Source: Halobacterium litoreum (GTDB lineage Archaea > Halobacteriota > Halobacteria > Halobacteriales > Halobacteriaceae). Taken from it: 64,000 nt of DNA. Below the pieces are notes generated by a model. It was not told the origin of the DNA and made no database searches. It was given only the letters and a program-made list of their open reading frames with translations. Positions 1 to 7,809 of this stretch are shown piece by piece (within the stretch, counting starts at the first letter, position 1; every line of letters begins with the position of its first letter). The DNA is taken from assembly GCF_021233415.1 (NCBI RefSeq), contig NZ_CP089466.1, positions 2,604,001-2,668,000 of the forward strand, written 5' to 3'. Position numbers and translations under genes: made by a program.

Positions 1-1083
1 GAGGAAGGCCAGCGTCAGGTCGTCGCGCCGGTCGTCGTTCGCGACGGGCACGTCCTCCCAGTTCTCGCCGACCTCGGACTTCGCGCGCGACGGCCCCTTT
101 CCGCCCGGGCCGAAGGAGTCCTCGTAGGTCTCCACGAGCGCGTCCCGGAACGCCGACACCACGCGCTCGGCGGCCTCTCCCCGGTCGTCCTCGACTTCGT
201 CGAGTTCCGCGAGCGCGCTGTCGAGGCTGTTCTCCGTCAGTTTCTCCGCGGCGTGGTCGCGGGCCGCGTCCTCGACGTTGTGCGCCTCGTCGAAGACGAC
301 CACCACGTCCTCCGGGTCCCGACCCAGCCAGCGGAAGAACTGCGCGCGGATGCCGGGGTCGAGCAGGTGGTGGTAGTTACACACCGCGAGGTCGACGCCC
401 TCGATGCCGTCCTTCAGGAGTTCGTACCCGCAGAGGCCCTGCTGCTCGGCGTACTCGTAGATGTCCTCGGGGGTGCGCACGCCGTCGTACAGCCACTGGT
501 AGAAGTCGTCGTTGTCGCCGACGAGGTTCTCGTAGTAGCGCTCGCAGACGTTCCCCTCCTGGAGGTCTTCGAGGTCGTCCTCGACGGCTTCGAGTTCCTC
601 CATCACGGACTGTCGGGCTTCCGCCGCCGCCTCGTCGCCGTCCTGGGCCTCGTCTAAGAGGGCCTCCTGGCGCTCCTCCAGTTGGCGCTTGTCGCGCTCG
701 GCGTCCACGAGTTCGTGGGTGTTGTCCCGGAGCACCTGGCACTCCTCGTAGTTCACGTCGATGTGACACATCGACCCCTTCCCCTTGAACACGACCGCGC
801 GGATGGGTTCGGCGTCGTGAATCTCACGGGCCTCGCGGACGAACTGGCGCATCTGCTGGTGGACGTTCGTCGTGATGACGACCGTCTTGTTCTCCTCGCG
901 GGCGTGCGAGAGCGCCGGCGCGAGCGCCGCGAGCGTCTTCCCCGTCCCGCAGGCGCCCTCGAACAGCACGTCCCGGCCGGTGTCGAGGGCGTCCCGTATC
1001 TCGTCCATCGCCGCCCGCTGGTTGTCGTACGGCGAGGGCTTCGGGAAGAACTGCAGGTAGTCGGGTGAGTCGCTCGCGGCCAC
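1..1083 (-). CDS. Rad3/XPD-family ATP-dependent DNA helicase (5' part, runs off left edge)
   Basis: The N-terminal 361 residues of a superfamily 2 helicase of the XPD/Rad3/DinG group, which unwinds DNA 5' to 3' using an Fe-S-stabilised motor. Walker A is GACGTGKT at residues 43-50, the DEAH box is in VVVFDEAHNVED, and the segment between them carries four spaced cysteines (SMCHID, EECQVL, GNVCERY, QGLCGY) as expected for the 4Fe-4S domain. The C-terminal helicase half lies beyond position 1. The start is a GTG at 1083; there is no in-frame ATG nearby and a TATA box (TATAAAC read on the plus strand, 1111-1117) sits about 30 bp upstream, as for a leaderless mRNA. A second XPD-family helicase is at 24489-26291. 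Exact orthology (repair versus transcription-linked) is inferred only. Confidence 0.9.
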   Translation of the reverse strand, partial: MAASDSPDYLQFFPKPSPYDNQRAAMDEIRDALDTGRDVLFEGACGTGKTLAALAPALSHAREENKTVVITTNVHQQMRQFVREAREIHDAEPIRAVVFKGKGSMCHIDVNYEECQVLRDNTHELVDAERDKRQLEERQEALLDEAQDGDEAAAEARQSVMEELEAVEDDLEDLQEGNVCERYYENLVGDNDDFYQWLYDGVRTPEDIYEYAEQQGLCGYELLKDGIEGVDLAVCNYHHLLDPGIRAQFFRWLGRDPEDVVVVFDEAHNVEDAARDHAAEKLTENSLDSALAELDEVEDDRGEAAERVVSAFRDALVETYEDSFGPGGKGPSRAKSEVGENWEDVPVANDDRRDDLTLAFL

Positions 1084-1110
1084 GATGGCGGGTCGTTGGT
1101 CGCCACGCCG

Positions 1111-1117
1111 TATAAAC
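1111..1117 (-). promoter_or_regulatory. TATA box of the Rad3-type helicase
   Basis: GTTTATA on the minus strand, centred about 31 bp upstream of the GTG start at 1083. The spacing fits a leaderless haloarchaeal transcript and supports that start choice. Confidence 0.6.
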
Positions 1118-1163
1118 GTCAGCCCGTCTTCTCGCCGAACCGAGGTTTAGGCCGACCAAAACG

Positions 1164-1169
1164 TATATT
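1164..1169 (+). promoter_or_regulatory. TATA box of the small protein gene at 1196
   Basis: TATATT lies 29 bp upstream of the ATG at 1196. With the minus-strand TATA box at 1111-1117 it makes a compact divergent promoter region between the two genes. Confidence 0.6.
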
Positions 1170-1195
1170 CGGCTGCGGCCCGGTACTCTCTGCTG

Positions 1196-1330
1196 ATGGC
1201 ACTCTCGCAGGACGACGACGGCGAGACGGTCTCGGCGTTCCGCTCGTCGCCGGACCGCACCGTCTTCACCGAAGCCGACAACCCCGACGGCTGGCTCTCC
1301 ACCGACTACACCGTCGACGTCGAACGATAG
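1196..1330 (+). CDS. Small acidic haloarchaeal protein (44 aa), unknown function
   Basis: A 44-residue acidic, soluble protein starting MALSQDDDGE and ending YTVDVER. It has no cysteines, no membrane segment and no recognisable catalytic motif. The reading frame is supported by a well-placed TATA box 29 bp upstream and by the highly acidic haloarchaeal composition. It resembles the many short conserved proteins of Halobacteria that carry only DUF names (possibly DUF7331), but I assign no function. It is transcribed away from the Rad3-type helicase and convergently with dpsA. Confidence 0.7.
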   Translation: MALSQDDDGETVSAFRSSPDRTVFTEADNPDGWLSTDYTVDVER

Positions 1331-1354
1331 GAACGACGCACAGCGCGCCGACCG

Positions 1355-1359
1355 AAAAA
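1355..1359 (-). terminator. T-rich terminator after dpsA
   Basis: A run of five T on the minus strand about 20 bp beyond the dpsA stop codon. Archaeal termination commonly uses such oligo-T tracts; no strong hairpin precedes it. Confidence 0.4.
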
Positions 1360-1379
1360 TCAGTATCTGTCTTCGCGGT

Positions 1380-1919
1380 CTACTCGCCGACGACCAGCGT
1401 GTCGTCCTCGAGGTAGTGCTCGACGTGGTGGGCGTCGTCCTCGACCTCGACGAGGTTCTCGCGCAGCATCTCGGCGGTCGCGTGGTCGCCGAGGTTCGAC
1501 GCGAGGTCGACGTGCTCGCGCAGGCTCTCGATGACGTCCCCGTACATCGCGAGGTCGTTCTCCAGGGACGTCCGGATGTCGTAGACGTCCTCGTCCTCGG
1601 GCTCCAGCGAGGACTCGGCTTCGAGGGTCGCGCCGCTCGCGTGGGGTACGCCGCCCAGCGCCTGCACGCGCTCCGCGAGTTCGTCCGCGAACGCCTCGGC
1701 GTTCTCGGCGGCGTCGCCGAGGAACAGGTGGAGGTCGCGGAACTCCGCCCCCTCGACGTTCCAGTGGTGTTTCTTCAACTGGTGGTAGAGGACGTACGTG
1801 TCCGCGAGGTCGGCGTTCAGCGCGTCGACGACCTGCTCGGCCTTCTCCGCGTCCATCCGGAGCGCTTCGGAGCCCTCGACGTCACCGGCGTGCGCGCGTA
1901 CTTCTTTCTGGGTGCTCAT
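1380..1919 (-). CDS. dpsA: DNA-protecting ferritin DpsA
   Basis: A Dps-type dodecameric ferritin that oxidises and stores iron and protects DNA from oxidative damage in the cytoplasm. The 179-residue protein is close to the Halobacterium salinarum DpsA as I know it: the block YHQLKKHHWNVEG contains His52, and His64, Asp79 and Glu83 are at the positions reported for the ferroxidase site of that protein. The frame extends to a GTG at 1928, but the ATG at 1919 (MSTQKE) matches the known N-terminus and has a TATA box about 30 bp upstream. It is monocistronic, with oligo-T downstream. Expression of the homologue depends on iron status; no specific operator is obvious here. Confidence 0.96.
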   Translation of the reverse strand: MSTQKEVRAHAGDVEGSEALRMDAEKAEQVVDALNADLADTYVLYHQLKKHHWNVEGAEFRDLHLFLGDAAENAEAFADELAERVQALGGVPHASGATLEAESSLEPEDEDVYDIRTSLENDLAMYGDVIESLREHVDLASNLGDHATAEMLRENLVEVEDDAHHVEHYLEDDTLVVGE

Positions 1920-1946
1920 GACAGTCACCTATTCGACCGCCCGCCA

Positions 1947-1952
1947 CTTAAA
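1947..1952 (-). promoter_or_regulatory. TATA box of dpsA
   Basis: TTTAAG on the minus strand, centred about 30 bp upstream of the dpsA ATG at 1919, with an A-rich BRE-like stretch just upstream (GCAAAAATC). This fits leaderless transcription from the ATG rather than from the GTG at 1928. Confidence 0.55.
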
Positions 1953-2025
1953 GATTTTTGCCAAATAGAAATTCGGTTACGGAATCGGAAAACAACGTTC
2001 GCGAAACGACCACGCCGCGGCGGGG

Positions 2026-2973
2026 TCAGGCCTCGGTCTCGGGTTCCACGTACACCTTCGACACGGCGGGGTTCGCCTCGCGGAGCGCGTCCTCCAGTGC
2101 CGTGATGCGGTCGTCCATCGCGTCCGTGTCGAACCGGTCCGCGAACGCCACGTCAGCCGTCACAACCACCTCGTTCGGCCCGAAGTAGACGGTCCGGAAG
2201 TCCGCTATCGACTCCACGCCCTCGAACGTCCGCACCACCTCGCGGAGTTCGTCCTCGTCGACCTTCGGCAGGCTCTCGCCGAGCAACAGCCGCTTGTTCT
2301 CCCACGCCAGCGCCACCGCGAAGCCCATCAACAACACCCCGATGAGCAGCGCCGACGCCGCGTCGTACATCGGATTGTGGGTGAGTTGGGTGAGCAGGAT
2401 GCCGGTCAGCGCCGTCACCAACCCGAGCAGGGCGACGGTGTCCTCCGTGAGCGCGGTGAGCGTCGTCGTGTCGCTCGTCCGCCGGAACATCTCCCGCAGC
2501 GACTCCCAGCCGTGGCGCTCCATCTGGCGTTTCGTCTCCTTCCACGCCTTCGCGAACGCGTAACTCTCGAACCCGATGGCGCCCACGAGCACGACGTAGT
2601 TCACCCACACGCCCGGGAACTGATACCCCAGCAGGGACGCCTGCTGAGAGAGCGCCGCCTCGTGGTGGGTGAGCGCGCTGTACCCGTGTTTCGCGGACTC
2701 CCAGCCCGCGATGCCGAACAACATTACGCTCACGAGAAACGAGTAGAAGAACTGCGCCTTCCCGTACCCGAACGGGTGCGAGCGCGTCGGGTCGCGCTCG
2801 CCGTACCGCAGGCCGACGAGCAGGAACACCTGGTTCCCGGTGTCCGAGACCGAGTGGTACGTCTCCGAGAGCATCGCCGGACTCCCGGTCACGAGAAAGC
2901 CGAGGAACTTCAGCACCGCGATGGCCCCGTTCGCGAACAGGGCCGCGAGCACGACCGTCTTGCTACCAGCCAT
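2026..2973 (-). CDS. CDF-family divalent cation efflux transporter
   Basis: A cation diffusion facilitator (zinc, iron or cobalt exporter working against proton influx at the cell membrane). The 315-residue protein has about six hydrophobic segments; YHSVSDTGNQ after the first helices is the conserved CDF metal-site motif in the form HSxxDTGN. A soluble C-terminal domain of about 90 residues after the last helix (ending SKVYVEPETEA) fits the dimerising metal-sensing domain of the family. The ATG at 2973 (MAGSKTVV) is preferred to one nine codons upstream because it starts directly at the first helix. Its 5' end faces the YfcE gene. Metal specificity cannot be read from the sequence. Confidence 0.88.
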   Translation of the reverse strand: MAGSKTVVLAALFANGAIAVLKFLGFLVTGSPAMLSETYHSVSDTGNQVFLLVGLRYGERDPTRSHPFGYGKAQFFYSFLVSVMLFGIAGWESAKHGYSALTHHEAALSQQASLLGYQFPGVWVNYVVLVGAIGFESYAFAKAWKETKRQMERHGWESLREMFRRTSDTTTLTALTEDTVALLGLVTALTGILLTQLTHNPMYDAASALLIGVLLMGFAVALAWENKRLLLGESLPKVDEDELREVVRTFEGVESIADFRTVYFGPNEVVVTADVAFADRFDTDAMDDRITALEDALREANPAVSKVYVEPETEA

Positions 2974-3059
2974 TGAACGCGGTTCTCCCCCGCCACACAA
3001 AGGCGTTCCTGCGCGTCCGTCGCGTAACAGTCACCACGCGCCAACGTCTACCCAAGGTC

Positions 3060-3572
3060 ATGATTGCCGTCCTCTCGGACACCCACAGCGACTCGGGCCA
3101 CGAACTCGCGGGACGCGCCCGCGACGCCGTCGAATCCGCCGACCTCGTCGTCCACGCCGGCGACTTCACCAGCGAGACCGCCCTCGACGCGTTCCACGAC
3201 GCCGCCGACACCCTGTTCGCGGTCCACGGGAACGCCGACTCGCCCGCAGTCTGCGACCGCCTCCCGACGGCGCGCACGTTCGACGTCGAGGGCGTCACCG
3301 TCGCGCTCACGCACCGCCAGCAGGGCGGCGAAATGGGGCTGTCGCTGTTCGGGCGAGAACGAGACGCCGACCTCGTCGTCTCCGGACACACGCACGCGCC
3401 GACCGTCGCGGAGACGGCCGACGCGGTGCTGTTGAATCCGGGGAGTCACGCCGACCCGCGCGGCAACCCGGTGGCGCACGCCGAACTGTATCCCATGGAC
3501 GGCGGCGTGCGCGGCGAGGTCAGAACCCGCGACGGGGGCGTACTGCGTGAGTTCCGTGTGGAGGGCCGATAG
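3060..3572 (+). CDS. YfcE/MJ0936-type metallophosphoesterase
   Basis: A calcineurin-like phosphodiesterase of the YfcE/MJ0936 family, 170 residues, the usual size. The two-metal active site is visible in order: SDTHSD at the N-terminus, HAGDF around residue 35, GNAD near residue 58 and GHTH near residue 108. Members hydrolyse phosphodiesters in vitro with Mn or Ni; the natural substrate is unknown. The ATG at 3060 gives the typical MIAVLSDTH start; the longer in-frame version adds 29 residues unlike the family. The gene is divergent from the CDF exporter and convergent with the regulator at 3660-4304, separated by a strong hairpin. Confidence 0.88.
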   Translation: MIAVLSDTHSDSGHELAGRARDAVESADLVVHAGDFTSETALDAFHDAADTLFAVHGNADSPAVCDRLPTARTFDVEGVTVALTHRQQGGEMGLSLFGRERDADLVVSGHTHAPTVAETADAVLLNPGSHADPRGNPVAHAELYPMDGGVRGEVRTRDGGVLREFRVEGR

Positions 3573-3607
3573 CGCCAGCGAGGGCGCAGGCCACGTCGGC
3601 CTGTACC

Positions 3608-3654
3608 ACACCCTACGGAGTAGGGTGTCAAGTAGGCGACGTACACTCAAAAAA
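3608..3654. terminator. Bidirectional terminator between convergent genes
   Basis: A perfect 9-bp inverted repeat, ACACCCTAC-GGA-GTAGGGTGT (3608-3628), stands between two converging genes. At 3649-3654 six A on the plus strand give T6 on the minus strand just after the stop of the regulator gene. The hairpin may end both transcripts; the T6 tract serves the minus-strand gene. Confidence 0.55.
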
Positions 3655-3659
3655 CCGTT

Positions 3660-4304
3660 TTAGCCACGCACGAACCACGCGGCGGCGACGAGCGACAGCA
3701 CCAACAGCCCTCCGAGGAAGAACGTCGCGCCCACGGGGAGCGCGGCCGCGCCGGAACTCCCGGCGTCCGCGACGGTCTGGGCCTGGTCGCCGCTCTGTGC
3801 CACCAGCCCGGACACCTCACCGCTGGTCTCGGTCGCACTCCCCGGACTCGGGCCGGGCGCCGACAGCCCGCTCCCGACGACGCGCTGGACGACCAGACTC
3901 GCGAGACCGAGCAAGCCGACGCCGCCGAGCAGGCTCGTGAGCGCCGTCTGGACGTCCTCGCCCTCCTCCTCGCTGCCCGCGAACAACACCACGGGCGCGT
4001 CACAGGGCGCGTACACGCTCATCTCGCGCCCCTTCGCGGAGTACTTCGTGTCACACTCCTCGATGAGTTCGGCCTCTCGGAGGTTGTCGAGGTGGTACTG
4101 GGCGTTCTGGAGCGACGTGTCCACGTCGTCTGCGAGTTCCGACGGCGTCGCGGGGCGGTCGTGGAGGGCGGCGTAGAGACTCCGGGCGGTGCCCGAAGAC
4201 AGCGCCGACAGCAGGCGGTCCGCGTCGTCGGAGTCGACGCCCACCACGCGAGGGTCTCCCTCGCTGGCGGTCGGCTCCGACTTGGAGGGCAGCAGGCCGG
4301 ACAT
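3660..4304 (-). CDS. Winged-helix regulator with C-terminal membrane segments
   Basis: A 214-residue protein with an ArsR-like winged helix at about residues 28-100 (LLSALSSGTARSLYAAL, then TPSELADDV and AQYHLDNLREAELIEE as recognition helix and wing). After an acidic region come two hydrophobic segments, about residues 120-145 and 185-213, so the DNA-binding domain is probably tethered to the membrane. Membrane-bound HTH proteins of this kind are frequent in haloarchaea; their targets are unknown. The ATG at 4304 starts a polar tail ahead of the HTH. Upstream, an AT-rich imperfect palindrome around 4325-4350 could be its promoter and an autoregulatory site. It stands alone on this strand. 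Confidence 0.8.
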   Translation of the reverse strand: MSGLLPSKSEPTASEGDPRVVGVDSDDADRLLSALSSGTARSLYAALHDRPATPSELADDVDTSLQNAQYHLDNLREAELIEECDTKYSAKGREMSVYAPCDAPVVLFAGSEEEGEDVQTALTSLLGGVGLLGLASLVVQRVVGSGLSAPGPSPGSATETSGEVSGLVAQSGDQAQTVADAGSSGAAALPVGATFFLGGLLVLSLVAAAWFVRG

Positions 4305-4421
4305 GCCCCCCTGTTTGAGCCAAACTACAATGAATTTTGTCGTAATATCGCGCCCGAATACCGTCGCCTCCTCTCCGCACCCCGCCGAAACCACTATTGC
4401 CTCCGACCGGCACCACCACGT

Positions 4422-4550
4422 ATGGTGGAGTTCGGACCCACGTTCTACATCCTCGCAGGCGCAGTCCTCCTGTTCGTGTTCTTCATGTTCCTGTTCATCC
4501 GGCGCACGCTCACCGGGTTCCGGGAGGGCATGGACGAGGGGAAGCGCTAG
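4422..4550 (+). CDS. Single-span membrane microprotein (42 aa)
   Basis: A 42-residue protein, MVEFGPTFYI followed by one hydrophobic helix (about residues 8-26) rich in Phe, Leu and Val, then a basic turn FIRRTL and a charged tail EGMDEGKR. The charge pattern predicts an integral membrane microprotein with a cytoplasmic C-terminus. Its stop codon overlaps the stop of the convergent threonine aldolase by 4 bp. I recall similar short proteins across Halobacteria without an assigned function. Too short for reliable family assignment. Confidence 0.7.
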   Translation: MVEFGPTFYILAGAVLLFVFFMFLFIRRTLTGFREGMDEGKR

Positions 4551-5563
4551 ACGACGCGCTCGACCGCCGCGACGGCCTCGTTCACGTCGCCCGCGTCCAC
4601 GTCGAGGTGCGTGCAGAACCGCACCGTGTAGTCGCCGAACTCCGAGCCGAGGACGCCCTCGTCCTCGCAGTCGTCGAGGAACTCGGCGGCCGTCACGCCA
4701 GCCTCGGTCGTGTCCACGAGCACGATGTTCGAGTCCGGCTCCGGGACGGACAGCCCCTCGATTTCGTCGAGTTCGCTCGCGAGTCGCGTCGCGTTCTCGT
4801 GGTCGTTGGCGAGCCGCTCGCGGTTCTCCAAGCCCACGATGCCCGGCGCGGCGATTATCCCGGCCTGCCGCATTCCGCCGCCCAGCAGTTTCCGGACGCG
4901 GGTCGCGCGCTCCACGAACTCCTCGCTCCCCGCCAGCATCGACCCGACGGGCGCGCCCAGCCCCTTCGAGAGGCAGAACATCACGGAGTCCGCGGGCGCG
5001 AGCAGGTCGCTGGCGTCGACGCCGAGCGCCGTCGCGGCGTTGAACACGCGCGCGCCGTCGACGTGAACGGGTAGCCCGAGGTCGTGGGCGGCGTCCGCGG
5101 CCGCCGCGAGTTCGCCGGCCGGCGCGGCGGCTCCGCCCTTCGCGTTGTGCGTGTTCTCGAGGCAGAGCAAGCCGGTGCCGGGCCGGTGGAGGTCCTCCTC
5201 GACGTACCCCTCGCGCACCTGTTCGGGGGTCGGACAGCCGTTCTCGCCGCCGTCGAACGTGCGGACCTGTAGTTCGGCGTGCTGGGCGAACCCGCCGAGT
5301 TCCCACTTGTAGACGTGGCTCTCGCGCTCCACGAGCGCCTCCTGTCCGCGCTCGGTGTGGACGCGCGCCGCGATTTGGTTGCCCATCGTCCCCGTCGGGA
5401 CGTACAGCGCCGCCTCCATCCCGACCGCTTCGGCCGCCCGCGCTTCGAGGTCGTTGACTGTCGGGTCCTCGCCGTACACGTCGTCGCCCACGTCGGCGTC
5501 CGCCGCGGCCGCCCGCATCTCGTCGCTCGGTGTCGTGACCGTGTCGCTCCGGAGGTCTATCAC
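4547..5563 (-). CDS. ltaE: Low-specificity L-threonine aldolase (PLP enzyme)
   Basis: A fold-type I PLP enzyme of the beta-eliminating lyase family, expected to cleave L-threonine or L-allo-threonine to glycine and acetaldehyde. The start IDLRSDTVTTP, the block GTMGNQIA, the aspartate in VDGARVFNA and the Schiff-base lysine in CLSKGLGAPVGS are all family signatures; the length (338 residues) is normal. The start is taken as the GTG at 5563 directly before IDLRSDT; a TTG nine codons upstream is possible but less likely. Related members act on other beta-hydroxy amino acids, so exact substrate preference is inferred. Confidence 0.9.
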   Translation of the reverse strand: MIDLRSDTVTTPSDEMRAAAADADVGDDVYGEDPTVNDLEARAAEAVGMEAALYVPTGTMGNQIAARVHTERGQEALVERESHVYKWELGGFAQHAELQVRTFDGGENGCPTPEQVREGYVEEDLHRPGTGLLCLENTHNAKGGAAAPAGELAAAADAAHDLGLPVHVDGARVFNAATALGVDASDLLAPADSVMFCLSKGLGAPVGSMLAGSEEFVERATRVRKLLGGGMRQAGIIAAPGIVGLENRERLANDHENATRLASELDEIEGLSVPEPDSNIVLVDTTEAGVTAAEFLDDCEDEGVLGSEFGDYTVRFCTHLDVDAGDVNEAVAAVERVV

Positions 5564-5670
5564 GGCTCTGGGTGCGTGCCCGAGGGACAAAAGTTAGTGC
5601 GTCCCGGCACCCTGTCGGGAAACTGTATCGTTTCGAAAGACCCTTGGGCCAGTTTCGGAGAGTGTAGCGC

Positions 5671-6780
5671 ATGGACTCCCGGATTCGGAGGCACGCCGAA
5701 ATCATCGTCCACCAAGCCATCGACTTGCAGCCCGACGACGACGTCGTCGTGAGCATGCCGCCCGTCGCCGAAGACCTCGCCGTCGCCCTCTACGAGCAGA
5801 TCGGCGAGGTCGGCGCGAACCCGATGATGGTCGCGCGCGGCGACCGCGGCATCGGCACGGACCGCGCGACCCGCGCGTACCTCCGCGCGGTCGACGAGGA
5901 CGACCTCTCCGAACCGGAACACGCCCTAAAACTGTTCGAGCACGCCGACGCCGCGGTCGTCGCGCGCCCCCACGAGAACGTCACCGAGCAGAGTGACGTC
6001 AGCCCCGAGAAGGGGTCGGCGTACGACCGCGCGTACCGCGACGTGCTGAACGCCCGCCTCTCCACGAAGTGGTGTCTCACACAGTACCCCGCGCCCGCCG
6101 ACGCCCAACTCGCCGGGATGTCCACGGAGGCCTACGAGGACTTCGTCTACGACGCCGTGAACAAGGACTGGGACGCCGTCCGCGAGCACCAAGAGCAGAT
6201 GGTGGAAATCATGGACGGCGCCGACGAGGTTCACATCGTCTCCGGTGACACGACGGACGTGACGATGAGCGTGAAGGACATGGTGACGCTGAACGACTGG
6301 GGGACGAACAACCTCCCCGCGGGCGAGGTGTTCACCGCGCCCGTTCCGGACTCCGTGGAGGGCGAAGTGCTCTTCGACAAGCCAGTCTACCACAACGCCC
6401 GCGAGGTGCAGGGCGCGTGGCTGAAATTCGAGGGCGGCGAGGTCGTGGACTTCTCCGCCACCCAGAACGAGGACGTCCTCGAGGGCATCCTCACCACCGA
6501 CGAGGGGTCGAACCGCCTCGGCGAACTCGGCATCGGGATGAACCGGGACATCGACCGGTTCACGTACAACATGCTGTTCGACGAGAAGATGGGCGACACC
6601 GTCCACATGGCGCTCGGCCGCGCGTACCCCGCGACGGTCGGCGAGGGCGTCGAACAGAACGACTCCGCGAAGCACGTCGACATGATCGTCGACATGAGCG
6701 AGGACTCCTACATCGAGGTCGACGGGGAAATCGTGCAGCGCAATGGGACGTTCAAATTCGAGGACGGATTCGAAGGGTAG
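5671..6780 (+). CDS. M29-family aminopeptidase
   Basis: A metalloaminopeptidase of the thermophilic aminopeptidase (M29) family, 369 residues, which removes N-terminal amino acids from peptides with a two-metal centre. Recognisable blocks are the N-terminal MDSRIRRHAEIIV, ADEVHIVSGDTTDVTM in the middle, and C-terminal blocks GDTVHMALGRAYP and SAKHVDMIVDM that hold the conserved histidines and aspartate. No signal peptide is present, so it is cytoplasmic and likely recycles peptides. It is monocistronic and followed by a 412-bp non-coding stretch. Confidence 0.88.
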   Translation: MDSRIRRHAEIIVHQAIDLQPDDDVVVSMPPVAEDLAVALYEQIGEVGANPMMVARGDRGIGTDRATRAYLRAVDEDDLSEPEHALKLFEHADAAVVARPHENVTEQSDVSPEKGSAYDRAYRDVLNARLSTKWCLTQYPAPADAQLAGMSTEAYEDFVYDAVNKDWDAVREHQEQMVEIMDGADEVHIVSGDTTDVTMSVKDMVTLNDWGTNNLPAGEVFTAPVPDSVEGEVLFDKPVYHNAREVQGAWLKFEGGEVVDFSATQNEDVLEGILTTDEGSNRLGELGIGMNRDIDRFTYNMLFDEKMGDTVHMALGRAYPATVGEGVEQNDSAKHVDMIVDMSEDSYIEVDGEIVQRNGTFKFEDGFEG

Positions 6781-7192
6781 CGAGACGCCGAACTAGTGAG
6801 GCGTTTCGGGGACGCGACCGGGGAGCGCGTGGCCGACCGACGGGAGGCCACGAAATGTCGAGCGGTGACCGAAGGGAGCCGCGAGCGCCGTCTTTTTAGC
6901 GTTCTCACGAGCGGCGCGAGTGAGAGCACGGGAACGCGTCGCGTTCCCGGCGTAGATTTTTGCGGTAGGTGGTACGTCCCCGGAGTCTCACCGGCGGTTC
7001 AGATTCCTGTGTATTTCGCCTGTACGTCGCGTTTCTCGCGTCCCACGACTGGCCACAAGACGTTTAGTACGACCAAAGTGGGGCAGAAATCGCACGCGCG
7101 CCGCTACCGGACGGTAGCGCCGGTCTCCCGCCCTGATATGCTACCATTTACCATCCGGTGTTTTAAGTCAGTGGCGTGTGTACGCCTGACAC
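6781..7192. other. 412-bp non-coding stretch with hairpins and T-tracts
   Basis: No convincing gene on either strand. It holds TCTCAC/GTGAGA arms (about 6904-6926), a near-perfect palindrome CGGGAACGCG-T-CGCGTTCCCG (6929-6949) and T5 tracts near 6892 and 6957, which together look like a transcription end for the aminopeptidase. The right third is relatively AT-rich (phrases such as GCTACCATTTACCATCC, 7139-7155) and probably carries the promoter of the small zinc-finger gene at 7193: TTTTAAG at 7161-7167 lies about 29 bp before its GTG. Confidence 0.5.
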
Positions 7193-7342
7193 GTGCCCAA
7201 GCTCGACTGCCCGGACTGTGGTCGTGGCATCGCAATGCACGAACTGGAGACGCGGACCGTCGCCCAGACCACCGGCTTCGAGACGAGTTACCGCTGCCCC
7301 TTCTGCCGCACCGACTTCGAGGAAGTCAAGCAGTTGATGTAG
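7193..7342 (+). CDS. Small CPxCG-type zinc-finger protein (49 aa)
   Basis: A 49-residue protein with two zinc knuckles, LDCPDCGRG at residues 5-12 and YRCPFCRTDF at residues 34-43, forming one four-cysteine zinc ribbon. Start is GTG at 7193 (VPKLDCPDC), supported by TTTTAAG about 29 bp upstream. Small zinc-ribbon proteins are abundant in haloarchaea and several have been linked to stress or biofilm phenotypes by genetics; this one has no assigned role. It is a lone gene upstream of the tRNA-Arg region. Confidence 0.75.
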   Translation: MPKLDCPDCGRGIAMHELETRTVAQTTGFETSYRCPFCRTDFEEVKQLM

Positions 7343-7438
7343 CCGTCCGAGCCGACGCGCTCGCAACGCCCGCGCAGTCGCCGACTACTCGCTCGTAGCG
7401 CCGCTACCCCGTCCCATCCCCTTCTACAGTACCCTCCA

Positions 7439-7661
7439 ACCGGATTCGTCGCTCGCGTTCGCTCGCGACAGAACACGGGCACGAGGGGAGTCCCGCGAGC
7501 AGCGCGAGCGGGACGCCGGCGCGGCGGTGCCGCGCCGGAATTCGAACCGAGGAGAGACGGTCGTCCTCGCTGCGCTCGGACGCTGCGACTCTCCGGGTTC
7601 GAAACCCCTCACCGAATTCGTCGCTCGCGTTCGCTCGCGACAGAATACGGGCACGAGGGGA
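7439..7661. repeat. Direct repeat with duplicated tRNA 3' end, flanking three hairpins
   Basis: A 51-bp segment occurs at 7439-7489 and again at 7611-7661 with two mismatches. The second copy includes the last 13 nt of tRNA-Arg (GGGCACGAGGGGA on the plus strand), so the first copy is a duplicated tRNA 3' end. Between the copies lie three consecutive inverted repeats: GTCCCGC/GCGGGAC, CCGGCGCGGC-GGT-GCCGCGCCGG, and TTCGAACC..GGAGAG with CTCTCC..GGTTCGAA (7541-7603). No gene is seen from 7343 to 7648. The layout resembles an integration-site footprint, but no integrase remains. Confidence 0.75.
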
Positions 7662-7722
7662 TTCGAACCCCCGGCCGTCTGGTTAGAAGCCAGACGCTCT
7701 GTCCGAACTGAGCTACGTGCCC
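7649..7722 (-). tRNA. tRNA-Arg (anticodon UCU)
   Basis: A 74-nt cloverleaf on the minus strand: acceptor GGGCACG/CGTGCCC, D-arm GCTC/GAGC, anticodon arm TCTGG/CCAGA with loop CTTCTAA giving anticodon TCT, and T-arm GGGGG-TTCGAAT-CCCCT. It decodes AGA (and AGG by wobble). There is no intron and no encoded CCA. Its 3' end is duplicated 172 bp downstream. The upstream flank carries a small hairpin CGTCGGT/ACCGACG (7743-7760). Confidence 0.97.
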
Positions 7723-7809
7723 TCGCTCACGAGTACATTCGGCGTCGGTAAAAACCGACGGGTATCCAGACCGAAGCACAAAGGTAGCGGCGTCGTCTCC
7801 AATCGAGTA

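Noticed and set aside
3660-5756. A 698-codon minus-strand frame
   Set aside because: Only its last 214 codons are real (the winged-helix regulator). The upstream part is Arg-rich and lies over the threonine aldolase in another frame.
7478-7560. A second tRNA gene
   Set aside because: Only the 3' acceptor and part of the T-arm are repeated; there is no D-arm, anticodon arm or acceptor 5' strand.
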